Positions 45,084-53,697 of a stretch of DNA of 64,000 bases are shown one piece after another. Location: assembly GCA_012514145.1 (NCBI GenBank), contig JAAZAV010000053.1, forward strand, positions 1 through 64,000, written 5' to 3'. A program made the translations under genes and the position numbers. This DNA is from Clostridiales bacterium. GTDB taxonomy: Bacteria > Bacillota > Clostridia > Oscillospirales > CAG-272. Positions within the stretch are counted from its first letter, which is position 1, and each line of letters begins with the position of its first letter. The notes beneath the pieces are model-generated. The model was not told the origin of the DNA. It saw nothing but the letters and a program-made list of their open reading frames with translations, and made no database searches.

Positions 45084-46598
45084 ATGAAAAAAGAAATCAG
45101 AATTATATCGCTGCTGCTTGCAATGCTCCTGTTGTTATCCGCGGCGCTTGCGTCATGCGGAGGAGAAGACGGCGGCACATCGACCGCTTCAACATCGGCG
45201 GAGGCGACCGGGGCTGTCGAAACCGAGCCGGCAGACCAGCTTGAAGCGCGAAAGTTGGTGGACGATGAACTGGGGAATCCCGACCTGCAGGGCAAGGGCT
45301 TCCGCATAGCCACATACGGGCAGGGCAACGCCGACTTTACCGATATCGAGGAAGCAACCGGCGACGTGCTGACCGACTCGGTATTCGAGCGGAATTCCGC
45401 TATAGAGGAGCGTTTCAATGTCGAAATCGTCTCGGTCTGGGACGAATACGAGGCTATGAACACCCGCATCCCCAACACAATTTTAGCCGGTGACGACGCT
45501 TTCGACCTGGTCAACCATCAGGTGGTCAAGCAGGGCGGTATGGCGCTGCAGGGCTGCTTTATGAACCTTTACGAAATCCCGAACATCGACTTTTCCAAAC
45601 CCTGGTGGGCGCCGGCGACCATGACAGACCTGACATATAAGAATGTCGCTTTCATCGCGGTGGGCGACTTCTCCATGTCCGCACTGTCTACCACCTACTG
45701 CGTACTGATGAACAAGAAGATCGCAGCCGACTACGGTCTGCCCGAGATGTACGATGTGGTGCATGACGGCAAGTGGACGATAGACTATATTGCCGGCGTG
45801 TCAAAGGAAATCTATGACGATGTCAACGGCAACGGAATACAGGACGACGACGATCTATACGGCTACATCACAAATTCACAGTCGAACGCCAATACCTACA
45901 TCTGGGCGTTCGATAACCCGGTTATAAAAAATACCGGTGACGAACTGGAGGTTGTGTTCCACACCGACAAGATAGCCGCCATAACCGAGAAGCTGGTTAC
46001 CTTATTCTGGAGCGGCGAGGGTATGCATACCTCAACCCAGAAGCCCACCTGGGCGCCTTCATCCCGGAACGTTCATCACTACAACTATGACATGTTCTAT
46101 ACAGGCCACACGCTTTTTGCCAACGGACTTATAGGACACGCAGCTTCAGACGATTTCCGCAATATGGAGGACGATTACAGCATTCTGCCATATCCGAAGT
46201 GGGACGAGGTGCAGGAGAACTACTACACCATGGCTGACGGCTCACACACAGCCCAATCGGTGCCTATGACCGCCACCGATTACGAGTTCATAGGCATAAT
46301 GACCGAGGTAATGAACGCCGAGACCTACAAGCAGGTCGTTCCGGTCTACTATGATATAGTACTTAAAGTCAAAGGCGCCCGCGACGAGGAGTCGGTAGCC
46401 ATGCTGGACGCCATTCTGGCTTCCCGATGCTTCGATATCGGCTATGTTTACGACAACTGGAAGGGAGCATCCTTCATAATGCAGCGTCTGCTCGGTGCCA
46501 AGGACACCAACTTCGAGTCTCACTGGGCATCAAACGAGAAAGCAATAATGGCGCACTACGGACAGGTAATCGAGTTATTTGAGAGCGCCGTTAAATAA
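45084..46598 (+). CDS. Extracellular solute-binding lipoprotein (SBP 4)
   Basis: A 504-residue predicted lipoprotein (lipobox LASC, Cys25). Landmarks are DLQGKGFRIATYG, FSKPWWAPATM, DDYSILPYPKWDEVQENYY and VLKVKGARDEESVAMLD. DVNGNGIQDDDDLYGY is an EF-hand-like loop. It lies directly behind the URO-D-family gene and 40 bases before SBP 5, so three SBP genes run in a row here. SD AGAGGAAAG precedes the ATG. Confidence 0.87.
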   Translation: MKKEIRIISLLLAMLLLLSAALASCGGEDGGTSTASTSAEATGAVETEPADQLEARKLVDDELGNPDLQGKGFRIATYGQGNADFTDIEEATGDVLTDSVFERNSAIEERFNVEIVSVWDEYEAMNTRIPNTILAGDDAFDLVNHQVVKQGGMALQGCFMNLYEIPNIDFSKPWWAPATMTDLTYKNVAFIAVGDFSMSALSTTYCVLMNKKIAADYGLPEMYDVVHDGKWTIDYIAGVSKEIYDDVNGNGIQDDDDLYGYITNSQSNANTYIWAFDNPVIKNTGDELEVVFHTDKIAAITEKLVTLFWSGEGMHTSTQKPTWAPSSRNVHHYNYDMFYTGHTLFANGLIGHAASDDFRNMEDDYSILPYPKWDEVQENYYTMADGSHTAQSVPMTATDYEFIGIMTEVMNAETYKQVVPVYYDIVLKVKGARDEESVAMLDAILASRCFDIGYVYDNWKGASFIMQRLLGAKDTNFESHWASNEKAIMAHYGQVIELFESAVK

Positions 46599-46638
46599 TT
46601 CACGTCAAACATATATTAAGCGAACGGAGTAAAACGCA

Positions 46639-48093
46639 ATGATTAAACGCATCATCGCCGGAATACTGACAACTGCTATCCTTAGCTTTCCCCTGCTTGC
46701 TTTGCAGGGCTGCGGCGGGTCAGGAAGTACCGGTTCGGCTGACACCACCGCCGCCACGGCGGCAGAGACGGAATTCGACCCCTTCTGCGGTCTTGAACGC
46801 AAAGACTTTAACGGCAGGATCTTCACCATGCTCACCCGCGTCGACAGCGAAAATGTTTTATATGTCGAAGAGGAAACCGGTGAAGCCCTGAATGACGCAG
46901 TCAAATCCCGCAACCGCGCTGTCGAAGAACGGCACAACGTAGCGATAAAATCGGTGCCCAAGCCCAATGCCTGGGATGACCGCGAAGCATTCCTCGCAAC
47001 GATCACCTCCTCGGTTCTTGCTGGCGACGGCGCCTTTGATATCGTTCAGGGCTACGCAGCCACCATAGGCGCGGGCTTTGAGTCGGGGATTTATCTGAAC
47101 CTCAATGAAATAGAGTCACTGCGTCTTGATCAGCCCTGGTGGTCGGAGATTATCCGCGATGAGTTGACGGTAAACGGCATAATGTACGCCATAACAGGCG
47201 ATATAGCCTACGACCTTTGGGCAGCCACACATGTTATCTACTTCAACAAGGTGCTGATCGAATCCTATAAGCTTGATTCGCCATATGAAGCGGTAATCTC
47301 CGGAAAGTGGGTATATGACCTATATCTGTCGATGCTCACAGGCCTTTACAACGATGTGAACGGCGACTCAAAGTCCGGGGAAGAGGACAGTTTCGGAGCC
47401 GTATACCATGACAGCCTCTCCTTTGACAACTTCCACAACGCCTTCGGCGTCCCCTACACAAAGCACAACGACGACGGCAGCGTATCTCTCGATATCTATA
47501 ATGAGAAGATCATCGAGATATGCGAGAAGGTATATGACCTTGCCCTCAAAAATCCCGATGTCTACTTCATCCACGAAACAAGCGATCCGATTCTCAAAAT
47601 ATTCATGAACAACCGCAGTCTCTTCCTGCATACCACACTTCATCTTTCGTCACAACTGCGCGCTATGGACAGCGACTTCGGCATACTTCCCTATCCGAAG
47701 GGCGACGAGGCGCAGGACATGTATTATACCGCCAGCCGCGACAACCGTTCCATGTTCACCATTCCCATAGATGTCGCAGACCCGGAATTCTGCGGTTTCA
47801 TTACCGAGGCGCTCTGCACCCTGTCAAGCAGTGAGGTTATTCCCGTCTATCACGACATCGTGTTAAAGGGTAAGACCGCCCGCGATGAGGACTCCCAGTT
47901 AATGCTTGACATCATCCGCGAAGGCATAATACTCGACTTCGCCGCCGAATATGCCGTTCAGACCGAACGCGCCGGCTTCATCATCCGCGACTGCATATAT
48001 ACCGAACAGGAAATTGCCTCCTTCTACGCTGCAAATAAATCCAAATTCGAAACCGCTTTTGCGAGGTTCCTTGAAGCTTACGAGATAGGCTGA
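46639..48093 (+). CDS. Extracellular solute-binding lipoprotein (SBP 5, left duplicate)
   Basis: A 484-residue predicted lipoprotein (lipobox LQGC, Cys25). It is about 80-85% identical by eye to SBP 6, its immediate neighbour. Landmarks are DFNGRIFTMLTR, LDQPWWSEIIRDEL, DFGILPYPKGDEAQDMYY and VLKGKTARDEDSQLMLD; DVNGDSKSGEEDSFGAV is the Asp-rich loop. The two copies differ most at residues about 315-330 (YFIHETSDPILK here, a longer YFTNGDVLSTRDTALN in the other), a surface or hinge region where ligand choice may have diverged. Confidence 0.9.
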   Translation: MIKRIIAGILTTAILSFPLLALQGCGGSGSTGSADTTAATAAETEFDPFCGLERKDFNGRIFTMLTRVDSENVLYVEEETGEALNDAVKSRNRAVEERHNVAIKSVPKPNAWDDREAFLATITSSVLAGDGAFDIVQGYAATIGAGFESGIYLNLNEIESLRLDQPWWSEIIRDELTVNGIMYAITGDIAYDLWAATHVIYFNKVLIESYKLDSPYEAVISGKWVYDLYLSMLTGLYNDVNGDSKSGEEDSFGAVYHDSLSFDNFHNAFGVPYTKHNDDGSVSLDIYNEKIIEICEKVYDLALKNPDVYFIHETSDPILKIFMNNRSLFLHTTLHLSSQLRAMDSDFGILPYPKGDEAQDMYYTASRDNRSMFTIPIDVADPEFCGFITEALCTLSSSEVIPVYHDIVLKGKTARDEDSQLMLDIIREGIILDFAAEYAVQTERAGFIIRDCIYTEQEIASFYAANKSKFETAFARFLEAYEIG

Positions 48094-48120
48094 CATGAGT
48101 CTGCGACACTGCCGAAACAG

Positions 48121-48223
48121 GTCGAATCGCACGAACTGTTAACAGGGCAGACATAATATAGATACAATCCAAAGACATCATGACGGCAGAGACGGCTTCT
48201 GAACATCGACGCTTTGGCGGAGG
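48121..48223 (+). pseudogene. Degraded 5' fragment of the GH31 gene
   Basis: Between the two SBP duplicates lies a remnant of the beginning of the GH31 gene. TGACGGCAGAGACGG occurs here at 48181-48195 and in the intact gene at 49815-49829. TCGACGCTTTGGCGGAGG occurs at 48206-48223 and at 49841-49858. Flanking bases align too, but the start codon has become ATA and a base is missing between the two blocks, so it cannot be translated. It covers the leader and roughly 22 codons. Confidence 0.88.
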
Positions 48224-48244
48224 ATTCACATGCTACTGAGTTAC

Positions 48245-49860
48245 AGCAAACATATTTTACGAACGGAGTAAACCACAATGATTAAACGCACCTTATCCGG
48301 TATTCTGACATTCATTATCATCTGTCTTCCCCTGCTTACTTTGCAGGGCTGCGGCGGGTCGGGAAATACCGGTTCGGCGGACACTACCGCCATAACGGCG
48401 GCAGAGACGGAATTTGACCCCTATTACGGTCTGGAACGCAAGGACTTTAACGGCAAAACTTTTACCATGCTGACCCGCGCCGCCTGCGAAAACGTCATAT
48501 ATGTTGAAGAGGACAGCGGCGACGCCCTCAATGACGCAGTCAAATCCCGTAACCGCGCCGTCGAGGAGCGCTACAACATAACAATCAAATCGGTGCCCAA
48601 GCCCAACGAGTGGGAGCAGCGCAATGAATTCCTGGCGACGATAACTTCCTCGGTGCTTGCCGGCGACGGTGCATTCGATATCGTTCAGGGCTATGCAGCC
48701 ACTATAGGCGCGGGCTTTGAGGCGGGGATCTATCTGAACCTCAACGAAATCGACTCGCTGCGTCTTGATCAGCCATGGTGGTCGGAGATCATCCGCGATG
48801 AGCTGACGGTAAACGGCATCCTCTACGCCATTACGGGCGATATAGCCTACGACCTTTGGGCTAATACTCATGTCATCTATTTCAACAAGGTTCTGAGCGA
48901 TTCCTACAAGCTGGAATCTCCATATGAGGCTGTAACCTCCGGCAAGTGGGTATACGATCTCTATCTGTCGATGCTCACCGGACTTTACAGCGACGTGAAC
49001 GGCGACTCAAAGTCGGGCGAGGAGGACAGTTTCGGAGCGGTATACTATGACTCCCTCTCTTTTGACAACTTCCACAACGCCTTCGGTGTACCATATACAA
49101 GGCACAACGACGACGGCAGCGTATCGCTGGACAACTATAACGAGAAGATCATAGCAATAAGCGAGAAGGTATATGACCTTGCGCTCAACAACACCGACAT
49201 ATACTTTACCAACGGCGATGTCCTCTCGACCCGCGATACGGCTCTGAATATTTTCATGGGCGGGCGCGGCCTGTTCCTGCACACCACACTCACCTACTCA
49301 TCGCGATTGCGCGCCATGGACGACGATTTCGGCATTCTGCCTTACCCGAAGGGCGATGAGGCACAGGAAAGATACTATACCGCCAGCCGCGACGGCCGTT
49401 CTATGTTCACCATACCGATAGACGTCGCAGACCCGGAATTCAGCGGCTTCATTGCCGAGGCGCTCTGTACCCTGTCAAGAAGCGAGGTCATTCCCGTTTA
49501 TCACGACATAGTGCTTAAGGGAAAGACCGCCCGCGACGAGGACTCACAGGTAATGCTGGATATCATCCGTGAGGGCATAATCCTCGACTTCGCCGCCGAA
49601 TATGCCGTTCAGACCGAACGCGCCGGCTTTATAATCCGCGACTGCATCCAGGGCAAACAGGAAATTGCTTCCTTCTACGCTGCCAATAAAACCAAACAGG
49701 AAACAGCATTTGCCAAGTTCCTTGAAGCCTATAAAATCTGATGCTCAAAATCTGTTCGGATAACACGAACAATCAGCAGGAAGGTTATAATATGAACACA
49801 ATCAAAAGACAGCTTGACGGCAGAGACGGACTTCTGACCGTCGACGCTTTGGCGGAGGGG
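48245..49860 (+). repeat. Tandem duplication, right unit
   Basis: It begins with CAAACATAT (48247) and CGAACGGAGTAAA (48260), contains SBP 6 and runs into the intact GH31 gene. The region 48224-48246 is the likely recombination junction. Confidence 0.85.
48278..49741 (+). CDS. Extracellular solute-binding lipoprotein (SBP 6, right duplicate)
   Basis: A 487-residue predicted lipoprotein (lipobox LQGC, Cys25), paralogue of SBP 5. The signal peptide and the region around residues 310-330 are the most divergent parts. The binding-lobe motifs (LDQPWWSEIIRDEL, DFGILPYPKGDEAQERYY, VLKGKTARDEDSQVMLD) and the Asp-rich loop are conserved. The stop overlaps an ATG at 49741, but the GH31 protein more likely starts at 49792. 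Being next to the intact GH31 gene, it is the copy whose operon structure is original. Confidence 0.9.
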   Translation: MIKRTLSGILTFIIICLPLLTLQGCGGSGNTGSADTTAITAAETEFDPYYGLERKDFNGKTFTMLTRAACENVIYVEEDSGDALNDAVKSRNRAVEERYNITIKSVPKPNEWEQRNEFLATITSSVLAGDGAFDIVQGYAATIGAGFEAGIYLNLNEIDSLRLDQPWWSEIIRDELTVNGILYAITGDIAYDLWANTHVIYFNKVLSDSYKLESPYEAVTSGKWVYDLYLSMLTGLYSDVNGDSKSGEEDSFGAVYYDSLSFDNFHNAFGVPYTRHNDDGSVSLDNYNEKIIAISEKVYDLALNNTDIYFTNGDVLSTRDTALNIFMGGRGLFLHTTLTYSSRLRAMDDDFGILPYPKGDEAQERYYTASRDGRSMFTIPIDVADPEFSGFIAEALCTLSRSEVIPVYHDIVLKGKTARDEDSQVMLDIIREGIILDFAAEYAVQTERAGFIIRDCIQGKQEIASFYAANKTKQETAFAKFLEAYKI

Positions 49861-52041
49861 ATATACAGAATACGCCTTCGCCGCTCCCGCCATCAGCGCG
49901 AGTCGATGCTGACCCGCTACGGTATCATCAAAACCGAACTTCCCGGCGCGGCTGTTCCCGAGACCGGCGCTGTCAGTGAAGACGGTGTGGTAATAAGCAT
50001 CGAATCGGGCGGCGTTTCGCTGACACTTGATCTGAGCGACACCCTTTCGGCGTGCTATGAGGACGGCGGCTTCCGGCTGCGAATCCCACTTGAAGCTGAC
50101 GAAAGGCTCTTCGGACTCGGCGATGAGACGCGGGAGACCCTGATGAAGCGGGGCAGAAAAGCCGATCTCTGGCAGGCAAATGTAAAGAGCTACGGTCCTA
50201 TACCCTATCTCATGTCCTCCCGGGGCTGGGGTATTATGATGAACCTCACCTACCGCCATTCCTACGACATGGGATGCGACAAAGCCGACGAACTGCGTAT
50301 CGACGCTTTCCGGGGTATGGCGGATATATATGTCTTCCTGGCGGGGAGCATGAAGGGCGTACTCGATAAATATACCTCGGTTTCCGGTCGGCCGGTTCTG
50401 CTGCCGAAAGCCGCCTACGGTCTCACCTTCGTCAACAACGAGGAGGAGGGCGCCCGGGATCTGCTGGAGAACTGTCTCATGTTCCGACGGGAGAAGATTC
50501 CCTGCGATATCATGGGTCTGGAGCCGGGCTGGATGTCGAAGCACTACGACTTTTCTACAGACAAAACCTGGGCAAACGAGAGATTCTATCAGTGCTACTG
50601 GCTGCCGAAGAACTACAGCGGAAGCTGGTCGATGTTCTACAATCTGCGTCAGATGGGCTATAAGCTCTCGCTCTGGCTCTGCTGCGATTATGACCTCCTT
50701 TGGAAGGAGGAGAAAACGGTCAGAGAACAGAAGGGCGCTGATTACGACGGGGCGGAAATCACCGACGAGCACTTCGCCGGCAATATCTACATGGACAAGC
50801 TGACCAGACCCGGCGAGGACTGGTTCGAGCATCTGAAACGCTTTGTCGACCAGGGGGCGGCTGCCTTCAAGCTTGACGGCGCGAATCAGGTGCTTGAGCA
50901 TCCCGACAGGATCTGGGCGGGGCGCTATACCGACGACGAGGTTCATAATGTTTATCCTGTCATCTACGGCAAGCAGATGAAGGAGGGCTTTGAGGAGCAC
51001 ACCGGCAGGCGGGCTCTCATCTACACCCCATCGATGTACGCCGGACAGCAGCAGTACTGCGCTACCTGGGCGGGAGACACCGGCGGCGGATACAAGACAA
51101 TGATATCTATTCAGAATCTTGCCATGTGCGGCCACACAAACGCCTCCTGCGACCTGGATGTGACACAGCTTTCGAGTATTCACTACTGCTTCCTCATGCC
51201 CTGGACCCAGCATCTCGGCTGGCGCAACTGGCAGCACCCCTGGTTCCTCGGCGATGAGCTGGAGGGCATATACCGCGAATACTCCCAGTTAAGAAGCTCG
51301 CTGTTCCCCTACATCTACTCGGCGGCGCACAAGGCGGCGGAGTGCGGACTTCCGATAGTCCGTCCTCTCAGCCTTGCCTACGAGGGCGACAGCCGCTTCG
51401 ACGAGGTACTGAACGAATATATGTTCGGCGACAGCCTGCTGGTCTGCGCATTCGATATGAATATGACACTGCCCGAGGGTCGCTGGACAGACTGGTTCAC
51501 CGGCAAGACCTATGAGGGCGGCGGCGAGAGCTTCACTTATGACCCGCCGAAGAACAAGGGCGGCGCGCTTATGGTGCGAGACGGCGGCATAGTCGTGACC
51601 CAGCCCTGGGCGCCTTATCTCACCCATCACGACCCGACCCATTATGATGTGCACATCTTCCCGGGTAATGCACAGGGCGAGTTCATCCTTTGCGAGGACG
51701 ACGGCGAGACCTATGCCTACAAGAACGGCGAAGTGGCAAAGACCCGGTTCACGCTGTCGGGCGACATACTTACTGTTTCCGAACGCACAGGTTCATACAC
51801 CTGCGTCGCAGAGAAGCAACATATGGAGGAGAATCAGGAAAGCGTTGCCGTCACCGAAACCCGCAATCAAATGCCGGGACTGGTGCCGCTCTATGTGAAG
51901 GTGCACAATCCCGACGGCATCACAGGCGTGACGCTGAACGGCGAAGCGGTTGAATTCACCCTTGAGGACGGCTGTGTCTGCTTCACGATACCCGTTTCGC
52001 TGCACGAAAAGGGAGAAGTCGTCTGCTGGCTGATCCGATAA
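49792..52041 (+). CDS. Alpha-glucosidase-type glycoside hydrolase family 31
   Basis: A 749-residue retaining glycosidase. An N-terminal beta-sandwich (about 1-170) leads into the TIM barrel with CDIMGLEPGWMS. The nucleophile is Asp362 in AAFKLDGANQ and the acid/base is Asp429 in WAGDTGGG. LGWRNWQHPWFLGDE follows, and a C-terminal beta domain includes FILCEDDGETYAY. The family includes alpha-glucosidases, alpha-xylosidases, sulfoquinovosidases and others. The replacement of the usual Glu after the nucleophile region (D-G-A-N) makes a non-glucose substrate possible. No signal peptide. ATG at 49792 follows CAGGAAGG. Confidence 0.9.
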   Translation: MNTIKRQLDGRDGLLTVDALAEGIYRIRLRRSRHQRESMLTRYGIIKTELPGAAVPETGAVSEDGVVISIESGGVSLTLDLSDTLSACYEDGGFRLRIPLEADERLFGLGDETRETLMKRGRKADLWQANVKSYGPIPYLMSSRGWGIMMNLTYRHSYDMGCDKADELRIDAFRGMADIYVFLAGSMKGVLDKYTSVSGRPVLLPKAAYGLTFVNNEEEGARDLLENCLMFRREKIPCDIMGLEPGWMSKHYDFSTDKTWANERFYQCYWLPKNYSGSWSMFYNLRQMGYKLSLWLCCDYDLLWKEEKTVREQKGADYDGAEITDEHFAGNIYMDKLTRPGEDWFEHLKRFVDQGAAAFKLDGANQVLEHPDRIWAGRYTDDEVHNVYPVIYGKQMKEGFEEHTGRRALIYTPSMYAGQQQYCATWAGDTGGGYKTMISIQNLAMCGHTNASCDLDVTQLSSIHYCFLMPWTQHLGWRNWQHPWFLGDELEGIYREYSQLRSSLFPYIYSAAHKAAECGLPIVRPLSLAYEGDSRFDEVLNEYMFGDSLLVCAFDMNMTLPEGRWTDWFTGKTYEGGGESFTYDPPKNKGGALMVRDGGIVVTQPWAPYLTHHDPTHYDVHIFPGNAQGEFILCEDDGETYAYKNGEVAKTRFTLSGDILTVSERTGSYTCVAEKQHMEENQESVAVTETRNQMPGLVPLYVKVHNPDGITGVTLNGEAVEFTLEDGCVCFTIPVSLHEKGEVVCWLIR

Positions 52042-52146
52042 TCTGCTGAACATAAAAACAATCAGATACATCGTCAAATTATATACAAATCAGAAGAATC
52101 TGACGCATTATTCGGGTATTCTTTACCGAAAGAAAGGACAGGTATC

Positions 52147-53625
52147 ATGAAAAAGCTCATGGCATTGCTTCTGACAACATGTATTCTCGTGTCCGCTCTT
52201 GCCTCCTGCGGCTCGGGCGGCGGCACATCCTCCGACACTGCGGTTACAGAAGCTCAGGCGGGCGAGGAAACCACCGCGGCTCCCGAATACAGCTACCCGG
52301 AGGTGAATTACGAGGGATACGAATTCCGGGTGTTAAATCTCGCGGAAGCGTGGAACACCTACATCCACCTGGATTTTGAGAATCTGACCGGCGAAGGTCT
52401 TGACGACGCGGTATACAACCGCAACCGCAGCGTTGAGAGCCGTTACAACTTCGTCTGGAAGGAGCTTGAGCATCCCTACACCGGATGGAGCACCGTCCAG
52501 AAGGAACTGATCAGTCTGGTTGAAACCAGCGTGCTGGCGGGTACCGACGATTATGACGCGGCGTATTTGTCGGTATACTGGAAGAACGGCATCGTCACCG
52601 AGGGCTATCTCTGCGACCTGCGCTCAATTCCGGAACTTCAGCTTGACGAGAAGTGGTGGGATACCAACATTATCAGTCTGCTGACGGTCAACGACAAGTG
52701 CATGACGGCATCCAGCCCGCTGAACCTCAATACCATCGGTCTCTGCGACGTGCTGCTCTTCAACGAGACGATGATGAAGCGGTACGGTTTGGATTACCCC
52801 TACCAGCTTGTGCGCGACGGCAAGTGGACGCTCGACAAGTTCTCGGAGTATGTGAAGGGCGCCGCTCAGCTCAACGGCGATGCGGGCTGGGCATACACCG
52901 AAGAGGGCAACTGCATCTACGGCATAGCGGGTCACAGCGACATGCCCATAGCCTATGTCTGCGGCGCGGGCAACACACTTACAAAGCGAACCGCCGACGG
53001 TCTGTTTGAGCTGTCGGTGGAGAACGACAACTTCTACAACGCCTTCGATAAGGTGTCGGCGATATTCACAACCTCCGACGGGTCGGTGCGTTTTAATAAC
53101 GGCGATACCAAGACTCCGGGCGGCTATCTCCATATCTTCAACAACGGCAGATCGATGTTCATCACCTGCGAAATGAAGGCGGCGCTGGAACTGCGCCAGA
53201 TGGAGGACAGCTTCGGACTTCTGCCGACGCCCAAGATGGACGAGAAACAGGACGATCACCTGACGGTTGTCAGCTACAACTCCTTTTTGCTGACTATGCC
53301 GATAACTCAGAAGGATACCGCCCGTGCGGGCATAATCCTTGACACCCAGACCTACGAGAGTTATAAGACGGTGTTCCCCGAGTATTCGGAGAAAACGCTG
53401 ACACAAAAGGGCCTTCGCAATGACGATTCCATAGAGATGCTGGCGCTCATAAACGAAAGCCTCACCATTGAATTCTGCCAGGTGATGGGGGTCACCACCG
53501 CGCTGACCGCCGCCATAAACTCACTGATAACCGGCGAGAAGGGCCCCGGCGTGGCTTCCACCATAGCCCAGCACAAGGAAAAGATTATTGCCGACATGCA
53601 GACCGTGTATGACAGTATGAAGTAA
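52147..53625 (+). CDS. Extracellular solute-binding lipoprotein (SBP 7)
   Basis: A 492-residue predicted lipoprotein (lipobox LASC, Cys21). Landmarks are NYEGYEFRVLNL, LDEKWWDTNIIS (Lys replaces the usual Pro before WW), DSFGLLPTPKMDEKQDDH and LTQKGLRNDDSIEMLALI, the most diverged version of the C-terminal motif. It lacks the Asp-rich loop (CIYGIAGHS at that place). It follows GH31 after 105 bases, with SD GAAAGGACAGG, and ends in a bidirectional terminator. Confidence 0.87.
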   Translation: MKKLMALLLTTCILVSALASCGSGGGTSSDTAVTEAQAGEETTAAPEYSYPEVNYEGYEFRVLNLAEAWNTYIHLDFENLTGEGLDDAVYNRNRSVESRYNFVWKELEHPYTGWSTVQKELISLVETSVLAGTDDYDAAYLSVYWKNGIVTEGYLCDLRSIPELQLDEKWWDTNIISLLTVNDKCMTASSPLNLNTIGLCDVLLFNETMMKRYGLDYPYQLVRDGKWTLDKFSEYVKGAAQLNGDAGWAYTEEGNCIYGIAGHSDMPIAYVCGAGNTLTKRTADGLFELSVENDNFYNAFDKVSAIFTTSDGSVRFNNGDTKTPGGYLHIFNNGRSMFITCEMKAALELRQMEDSFGLLPTPKMDEKQDDHLTVVSYNSFLLTMPITQKDTARAGIILDTQTYESYKTVFPEYSEKTLTQKGLRNDDSIEMLALINESLTIEFCQVMGVTTALTAAINSLITGEKGPGVASTIAQHKEKIIADMQTVYDSMK

Positions 53626-53643
53626 TAGATGGCATAAAAAATG

Positions 53644-53688
53644 CGCCGAACGGTGCGGGAGATTTACCCGTGACCGTTCGGCGTTTTT
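53644..53688. terminator. Bidirectional terminator between convergent genes
   Basis: CGCCGAACGGT (53644-53654) pairs perfectly with ACCGTTCGGCG (53673-53683), followed by TTTTT on the plus strand. On the minus strand it is followed by a matching T-run, so it ends both SBP 7 and the Gfo/Idh gene. Confidence 0.88.
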
Positions 53689-53697
53689 GTCTATATA

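Larger units (their letters stand above)
46600..48223 (+). repeat. Tandem duplication, left unit
   Basis: This unit contains the upstream region of SBP 5 (CAAACATAT at 46606, CGAACGGAGTAAA at 46621), the SBP 5 gene and a degraded GH31 5' end. It is repeated in the right unit with a period of 1639 bases between the two SBP start codons. Confidence 0.85.

Noticed and set aside
48091-48280. A small gene between the two SBP duplicates
   Set aside because: The frames there are explained by the degraded GH31 start; the start codon is lost and a base is deleted.
49729-51237. 502-codon open frame on the minus strand opposite SBP 6 / GH31
   Set aside because: It is the antisense shadow of a clear GH31 catalytic domain; no domain is recognisable and there is no SD.
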